Assembly (NCBI GenBank): GCA_012295275.1
Contig: CM022668.1
Coordinates: 1,471,637 to 1,535,636 of the forward strand
Source of the DNA: Chrysomallon squamiferum
Lineage: Eukaryota > Mollusca > Gastropoda > Neomphalida > Peltospiridae
DNA length: 64,000 nt
Direction: 5' to 3'
Shown here: positions 53,201-62,000 of the stretch, piece after piece
Layout: the number at the start of each line of letters is the position of its first letter
Numbering within the stretch: the stretch's first letter is position 1
Program-made: the position numbers and the translations under genes
Notes under the pieces: model-generated
Databases searched by the model: none
What the model was told of the DNA's origin: nothing
What the model saw: only the letters and a program-made list of their open reading frames with translations

Positions 53201-55966
53201 CAGCTGTGCAGCCTGTTTTGATAGTTTTACACCATGTAATAACATATAATAAATTACACCATGTAGTAAAAAATTGCATATTACACTATGTACTAAAAAT
53301 AATATATTACACATGAATTGATAAAGTATATATATTACATCATATACTATAAAATAATATATTACACCATATAGTAATAAAGTATATATTTTACACCATG
53401 TAATAACCAATGTTTATAATTAAACCATGCAATACACAGTAATATTAAAATCTTTTAAATCACAATCCTCCATACAAAATGTATTTAAATGATTTCAGCA
53501 TAATGAATGGCCTCACAGAAATCTCCCTGAATGTGTTTTATATATATATATATATTTTTTTAAATTGTTATTGAAAACAGTTAGTCACTATTTTCAAACT
53601 ATTATCTAACTTTCATTCTAATAGTAAATCCAGAGAGAAATTAAAAAATAACACAGGTGTATGATATCCAGTGGGAAAAACAGCAACCAAGAGCTATGTA
53701 ATCTCATTTTCAGCTACAGACACAATCTGCATTAGGAAAGAAAGGAGTGTCATGATTATAAATGTATCAGACTCAGGTGTTGTATATTAATTCTTTTTAA
53801 CCTGGTCCACCATGTGTGCTATTGATTTGAAACATTTTCATTAGAATGGATTCTGGTTACAATCAGTAACAGAGCACACTTGCAACAATGATCTCATTTT
53901 ACACAGTGTTGCTTTACTGGCAAGTCCAGTATTGACAAACAACAGAGCTGTGTGCTCTCACAAAACTAACTGTGCAGAGAAGAACATCATACAAGAGAAT
54001 TAAGTGTCAACAATCTGTTGATTCAGTTTTCTCACCTGTTGATACAGGAACTCTGTGGTTTGGCTGGTAACAAGTAAACAATAAATGCAGCTACACAAAA
54101 CGATTCTTAAGATGAATAAAATTGTCTGCACATTTTGTATATTTAAATCCTAGTGGATATCAGACAATACCTCTGAATATTTGTCTTCTTTTTTAAAAAG
54201 AGTGGTAGAAATAAAAAGTAAAAGAAATAAAAAGAAACAAAACAATGTAGATCCTTCTGTTTACTCACCTCAAGTGAAACTTGTTGCACTAAAAATTCTG
54301 TCAGGTCATTCCACTTGGTCTCAGTGTCAGCCAGACATTCCTTGACTGCATACAGGTCAGAGACTCGGTCATCTTCCATCAGACTCTTGCAGGCCTGTCT
54401 GAGCCCTTCAATGTAATCCTCTCGCTCCCGCTTTCCTTCATACAGGGCATTCACCTTTGCTTTCATTGCTTTTTGGTTCATGCTCTTTGGTTTCACTTTC
54501 AATGACTGTATAGCCTCTGTAAGCCAGACATCCAGATCAGAAACCTTTTCTTCAAAGTCACTGATTTTAGCAGACACATCCTCCAAGTCAGCTGTCCTTG
54601 CAGTGGCCTTAGTTTCCACCTCATCCAGTCTGTCCTGAAGATCAGCCAAAGCTGCATCCCCTTCAGTATCTTGTTTTAGTCTGTCCAGTAGTGATCTGTT
54701 ACTGCTGATGTCAGCATTCATAATTCTCTGCTCCTGAATCTGCTGTGCTAGTTTGTCTTTATTCAAACTGATGGGTTCTGGATGAGCTAACCTATCTTCA
54801 GCATCATCTATCATAGCCACAACACCATCAACTCTGTTCATAACATTCTGTTGCTGGGCAACAGCTGCTTCCAGTTTCTCTTCCTTATCTTTGACAGCTT
54901 TGAGAAATGCTCTGTGTTTGTCGTGATGATCATCTATGACACTCTTTACCTCATCAGCCTCATACTGGAGTCCAGCTTCCTGTAATCCTGCAGTTAATCT
55001 GTCACCTGCTGCTGATAAATCCTTTAATTTTCGCTCCTGACCAATGAGATCTGCTTTAACAGACTTGAGAGTGTTCAAGTCTTGAGAGTCCTTCTCTGGA
55101 CTGTGGCCCATGTTTTCACTGTTTATTTTAGCTAGTTGTTCCTGCAGTGCAGGGTATGAAGATTTCAGTCTCTCATTCAGATCATTGAAAGTTTTCTTGT
55201 TTTTCGTCAGTGTGGCAAGTCTTTCCATGTGTTTAGCACACTCTTGTGTTATGTCTTTGTACTTGGCTTCGATAGATTCAATTTCATCATCAAGGATACC
55301 AGTTTCTGACTCCTCCTTAATGGTTGGAAGAACCTGAACCCGTTTTCTGTATCCATCTACTTCCCTTTCAAAATCCTGCAAAACAAAACTCTCAGTATGT
55401 AAACTGGATTTAGAAAATATTTAAAATATGTAACTGTCAGATTAGACTGTCAAATATACACAACTCCCACATCAAACATACACACATATATACACATACT
55501 AACACATAAACACACTAACATACATTCAGATACCCCCCCCATTCACATAAGCTCACAAACACACACACACACCTACCTGTGAGTTATCTCTGAAATTGTC
55601 AGAAAGTTTCACTATTTTTGCAATGTCATCTTCTTTGGCTTTAACTTCTTCAATAAAATCCTGAATAAAATAAATTAAAAACAGAATCTTCAGTTAAATG
55701 TTCTTTTTGTTTTTGTAAATTTTGTATGAAATATACACACATATGTATCAGGGAAGGGAGATAATATCCTGTAGTAAAATGAAATGACTCAGGTTATGAA
55801 GAATTTTTAGTTGGGCTAAAACAATATCTATTAACATATTCATTAAAATGTGTTATAGTACAGTTTTTAATAATGAAATTGAATATTCTATATTTAATTT
55901 TTTTTTGAAATTCATACCAATGTGGAATATAACAAACAAAGTTTTATTACTATTTATAATTAACTG

Positions 55967-56037
<71 letters not shown>

Positions 56038-59000
56038 GATATTATTATTTTTTTATTTTTATTATTATTATTTAATTTTTGAAAGCAAAGATTCCTAAAT
56101 AGTCTCACTGGTGTCATATTTTTGACGTGCTAGTCAGTTTCTTTTACCAGTTGAAAAGTCAGTTATTGTTACTGTTTTACACTTTACTAACACATCATTT
56201 AATCTATTATAACAATGTTTGTTTTCTTAATTTTATTTTGTACTTATGATGAATCAGAGTTTATATGAATACCAATAATTTAATATATTTTTGTTATGAT
56301 GAAATGTTTTTAGTACAAAATCAGTGTTTATATCAGCTATATTTACCTTGAAAGCACTGTACTGTGAGTCAGTGTCCCCCTGCATTGACTGCAGGTCCTG
56401 GGTTTTCTCAATAGCCTGGTCCATCCACACATCCAGGTTCTCAAGTTGTCCATAAAAACCTTCAAGTTCTGTAAACATTTCCTCAAGATGGGTGTTTTGA
56501 GAGCCAGCTTCTGTGGATGCCTGGGAAATCAGAGAAATTATTTAATTTTGTAATTATATGTATAAAATTATACACCCATGTCTTTGTTGATTTATAAATA
56601 GTTGACAAATGATAACATTCACTTTTTTCACTGCTATTTGTGTGAAATTTCAAATCATAATACTGATAATAAGACAAAGATCTAGTACAATCTAGTACAG
56701 GCTGTTTTCTCATTAATTTTACAATAACACACAGTTAAAGAACTCACCGCATCAAAGCGGACTTTGAGGTCTGATGTGTTGTATCTGAGTTTCTTGAACT
56801 GCTGCACTGCGTCGTTCTCCCTTGTGTCTTTGTTTGTCTCAATCAGCTCCTCCGCTTGTCGTATAGCACACCTCACTACCGGCTCCTTCTGCTCTATGTC
56901 ACTCTTGAGAACCTGAAACACAAACACTGTGACATTAACAAGTTATTACAGTTTTAAACTCACTAACTTTTACCTTCATTTCAAATTTATGATCATTTAA
57001 ATACAAAAAAAGAAACATGAAAATTAAGAACAGTAGAAAACAACAGCAGACTCAAAACACTAGCAGAAAATTCTAAAACATCTTGTTGAGAAGAGCATTT
57101 TACATTTATTGCTTAGTAGAAGTTTGAATGAAGTGTAAAAGCAAGCATAATAAATTGTTATTTTTAATTTGTTTTGTTGATTTCAGAAGTTAATTATAGA
57201 CTGTTTCATGTATTTTGCTTTCTAATAAAAGGTATTTGAAAAACATTTCTTTCTGATGATCGTTAGAATGAGACATCTGATTTAGTTTTATAAACTTCAA
57301 CATTTACTTATCAGTTATTCTTTATGTGCCTACATTATTTTAATTAATTATTCATTGAGTCAAATTTGTAATTCTGCATGTTAACTTGATAGACTGCACA
57401 TTCCTTAAAGATGTTTTAAGTCACATGTAATATAGAATCGTTAGAGTTAAATATTTCCAGAACAAACTTACTTTGCTGTCTTCTTTCTGCTTCTTCAGCT
57501 TCTCCAGTTTCTCGCTAGGTTTGACTTGCTGTGCCAGCGTCTGCTCCACCTCTGTCAACCAATCAGAATTCTCCTTCACATCTACCAGAGCCCTCACTAT
57601 CTCTTCATCAGACGCCAGTTCCAGCAGTCCAGTCTTTGGATTAAGTTTGACCTTTGACCCCATTGTAAGAAACCCATTAGCTAAAGCATCTCTTATTGAC
57701 ATCTTATGGTCGTTAGGAGCAACAAAATCTGTGCTTCTTGGGTTGACCTTTCCATTGTCTATGAGGTCTTTGAGAGTCGTTGTTGTATCAACATATTTCT
57801 CTGGATCAATCTGTGGATTAATTAATCCATCTGCAATAGCTTGTTCTATAGTCATTGCTTGACCTGACACATTGCTAATCACCTTTCCTGATTTGGGATC
57901 AAACTTCCCTCGGTCCATAAATGAGCCTAAACTGGTAACATTTCCTGTTTCGTTGTCAACAAAATAAACATAATTAGGATTCCAGACTCCTTTGTTCTGA
58001 GCCACATCGACTGGGATGGATTGTTTGTTGTCTGCTGTGGTGTGTTTGCCTGTGTGAGGATCCAGTGTGTGAGAACAGATTGCCTCTTCCAGTGACAGTT
58101 TGTTTAGTGCAGAGAACAGAGCCACAGCAGTCTGAGGAACAAGCTTGTCTGACTTGACTGCCACCTGCAGGGGAATTATATCACTTGTCTTTTCATCAGA
58201 ATAGGCCACCATAGGAATATTTAGCGCACCACAAGTTATAGCTTCCTCAATAGACAACAGTTTGTCAGATTTTGCTACCTTTACTCCTTTCATTTTGGTA
58301 TCCATGACACCACGCAGTTTCTGTAAAGTTTCTGCATGTTCAGCAACATTGGCAGCGTTGATGTATGCAGATATCTGGCTTCCCTGTACAGCCTCACTGA
58401 CAGACAACTCCTCACCACTTTCCTTCTTAATTATCTTCCCTGTTGCCAAGTTACAGCGACCATTTTTGATAGCTGATGACAGACTCATCACTCTCTGGTT
58501 GCTGATGTCGTAGAAGAACGTTGTGTCAGGGTTGATGATGTCTTGATTAACAGCTGCTTGAAGTGACATTGTCATCCCAGTGACAGTGTCAGTCACTAAG
58601 CCAGTCTCAGGGTCAAATTCTCCCCTGTCTATCAGATCACCTATACTTGATTCTTCATAGGTTTTCAGGATTTGTTTCAGGATGTTTGGCTCAATCAGCC
58701 CACAAGCTGTGGCCTCCTCTAAAGGAAGAATTTCACCATCCAAGGTGTCATATTCTGCTGTAGCAAAATTAATTATTCCTTTTTCATAGGCTTGTTCAAT
58801 TGATAATGAGGTATTTGACTTTGGATCCTTAATACCCTTGGCAGTGACATCCATTCTATCTTTTAGTTTGCTGAACAAAGTGTCATTTGGATCTGGTTTA
58901 AGGCTGATATCAAGCCCATCCACTGTATCCAAATCTGGTGGCAAAAACTTTTGTTTTTTAATTTGTAGCTGCTGATACCGTAAAGTATTGGCATCATCTT

Positions 59001-62000
59001 TGTCTCTGCTTGGGTCATAAGGTCTGCCCTTGATCAAACCCCTTTTTATTGCATCTGTAATTGACATGACCTCCCCAGTTACTGGATCTCTATAAATTCC
59101 ATTCACAGGATCGATGATTCCATCTTGTATTGCACGTTTCAGAGAGATTTCCTCACCAGTGGTTGGGTCAACTATTCCAGATACTGTGAAAGCTACATCA
59201 TCCAGTTCTATAGAGGTGAACACACCATTCTCCTCTGTGTCCAGTGCTGCAGGGTCAGCTATGAGGTAACCAGCTTTAATAGCATCCATCAGAGACATTT
59301 CCTCTCCAGACACTGGATTTCTGAACTTTCCAGTTTTTGGATCAATCAGTCCAGCTGCTATGGCTTCCTTGACACTGATCCACTCTCCTGATCTTGGGTC
59401 TATTACTCCTGATATTGGAATCTTTTTGGTGTCTATAGAATTCGACAGTCCAGAAATTCCATTATGGTTGATATCACCATTGATGGCATTGTCTTTGTAT
59501 TCAACGAGAATGTAACCAAGGTTGATTGCTTCTGGGATGGACACAGAATATCCAGTGTCAGGGTTGTTGTAAGTTCCCAGCCGCTGGTTCAAGATTCCCT
59601 TTGACAAAGCCTGGGATACACTGAGAATTTTGTCACTGCGAGGATCAACAACTCCAGTGATGACAAAAGATCGAATCTCTTCAGTGACCTCAGTGGTCTC
59701 AGAGAACAAGTCACTGTCTTTTCTCACAAGTTTATCTTTCACTGTACGCTTGCGTCTAGGTGGTGCTAGCGGCTTTTTGACCTTGTGTCGCTCGTGGATG
59801 TAGATCTCTGCTGTTACTGTGGTTAATCTACTTTCTTTAGTCTGCATGTTGATGTCAACAACAGGCAGAGCTCTGAAACAGTTCACAAAGACAGTGTTAG
59901 TGTTGAAGTCTGAATAAATCTTCAAGAAGTAAATAAACAATAAAAAACTGTTTAATTACTGTCATTTTAAATACTTAAATAATTTCAGAAAGATTTGAAA
60001 ATTCAAATTTATCACTATTACAAAATAAGCTCAATTAATTATTTTTAATTTCTTCCTCTTTCTTGTTATTTTTCACGAAGTTATTTTTATTATTTTTTAA
60101 AAATGTTTTTAGTATTATATTAGTTTAAAATAGAATCTAACTTCAGATTTAATTCAAACCTTTGACATATTTCCTATTCCAGCTACACCCCTACTGTCCT
60201 GTTTATGGAAAGGTACTTTTTTACAAACATCCACTGTTACTAATTATAATAAATTTAATAGAGCTTCTATAGTGATATTTCTCTTTTGTCTCAACATTGT
60301 GACTGACAAATTCATAATGATATTAATTCATTTATTGAAATGTTTCTGGTTACCTCTCAAAGTAAGCTTTTGAAGTGAAAGTTGGAGGGTTGTCTAGATC
60401 TGTGACTATCAGATTTTCCTCTCCTAGGTGGGATGATACATCCTTTCTGAATGTTTTGTAATACGTCAGCAGTTCCTGCAATAAACAGCTCAACATAGTA
60501 AATGTGTCGTGTACAAAGAAAGGAGTCAGCTCTTCACTATTCACTCACAGCTAAACTGGTGTTTGATTGTTATTTATGAAACTTAAACTGACACAGGTTT
60601 CTAGAACATTAACAAAACAATCTGAAATACCCATCAAGAATCAACAAAATATTATATTTAAAATAACTGATAAAATTTTAAAATTAATGTTTTCCTAGAT
60701 GCACTATAACTAACAAAATATTTTCAGATTTTATAAAACCCATGAATATTTACAAATTTCATATAATCAGGTGATATGCACTTTAACCAATACAATGATG
60801 ACAGGCTAGAGTGACTATTAAGTTTTATCTTTTAAGTAAAGAGGAAAGTTACAGTTTTATAAAAACAACTAAAATGTTACCATGTAGGCTCTGAATGTCC
60901 TTCCTGTTTCCTGCCATTTGTTAATGGTATTGTTCTTAAGATCTTTTTCACCTGTAAACAAATTGATATATCTGTTTACTGTTTCACTGAATAATATTAA
61001 TATTATAACAATAACAATAACAAAAATACTTATAAATCTTAGTGTGTATGTGCATAGACATACATACATACGTACATACACACACACACATATATATATT
61101 AAAAAGTTTCAGTCATGTTTTACTGAACTATACAAAATACTATTTATTAATCCTTGTTGCAATTTTAAGTTAATATATGCATGATTATATCTCCAGATTA
61201 ATTTAAATATTGATATTTTAATAGTTAAAACCATTTAGTTATTTAAAGAAAACTTTTTTCCTGCAATATAACAATATAACCAGTAGATACAAATTTTTCA
61301 ACTTGGATCAGTATCTAAAGATCAATGAGCTGTGAATATTATCATCTATTTCTGATCTTATGTTTTGCTTTAATACAAATTAAATCAGTTTTTGATATTT
61401 TAATTACAATATCTGTCTGACATCTAAAGAAATATGATTAACAATATGTCTTATACATAAGACCTCATAACCTTTTCTATAATAAATGTTTCAGTTGCTG
61501 TGACAGACATCTGTACTAATGATGTAAGATTTTGTGTTTACCTGGAATGGTTTGACTGAGATATTTTCTGATGTTTGTCAGTTGACTTTTCAGTTCTGTG
61601 AATTCTTTGTCATCTTTCTTGTTAGAATGAAGCAGCTGAGAGGCCTCATTCATGAGTTTCATCAGAGAAGACTTTTGATTGGTTGAAAGCCCTTTGAACT
61701 ATGTAAAAGAAAATCTGACTGGTGCATTTGTCACATATATACATGTTTAACTACATATCAAGTTGTTTAAAGAAGCTTACATGTTTTTGAGTAGTGTAAA
61801 AGATTTTAAATTATGTAAAATAAAAAAGGTTTTATATTGATATATGTTTATATTTTATGAATAGATTATTTCATTATTTTAAAAAAGTTAGATTAATTTG
61901 AAATAATTATAACTATTTATCCAATAATATTCTAGAAAGTGGCAATAAGAAAGAAATATCAAATAGTAACCTCTCTAGACTGTGTTTCCTTGGAAATGAG

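Larger units (their letters stand above)
52234..54268. other. Spectraplakin intron L-M
   Basis: Holds the weak 52746-52862 exon candidate and, at 53215-53415, a degenerate run of attacaccatgtagtaataa-like units of about 25-30 bp. Otherwise nothing recognised. Confidence 0.5.

Noticed and set aside
54010-54065. Donor-like CAACAG|GTGAGA on the - strand in the L-M intron
   Set aside because: The open segments ending there from the nearest AGs are 28 or 55 nt, neither compatible with the phase-0 flanks.
54143-54268. Extension of the spectrin exon L frame to a stop at 54143
   Set aside because: The tail ([16 protein letters not shown]..) begins exactly at a gtgagt donor and turns hydrophobic, so it is intron read-through.
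58262-59391. + strand open frames inside the plectin-repeat exon
   Set aside because: Antisense shadows of a long coding exon; they show no splice sites or family motifs.
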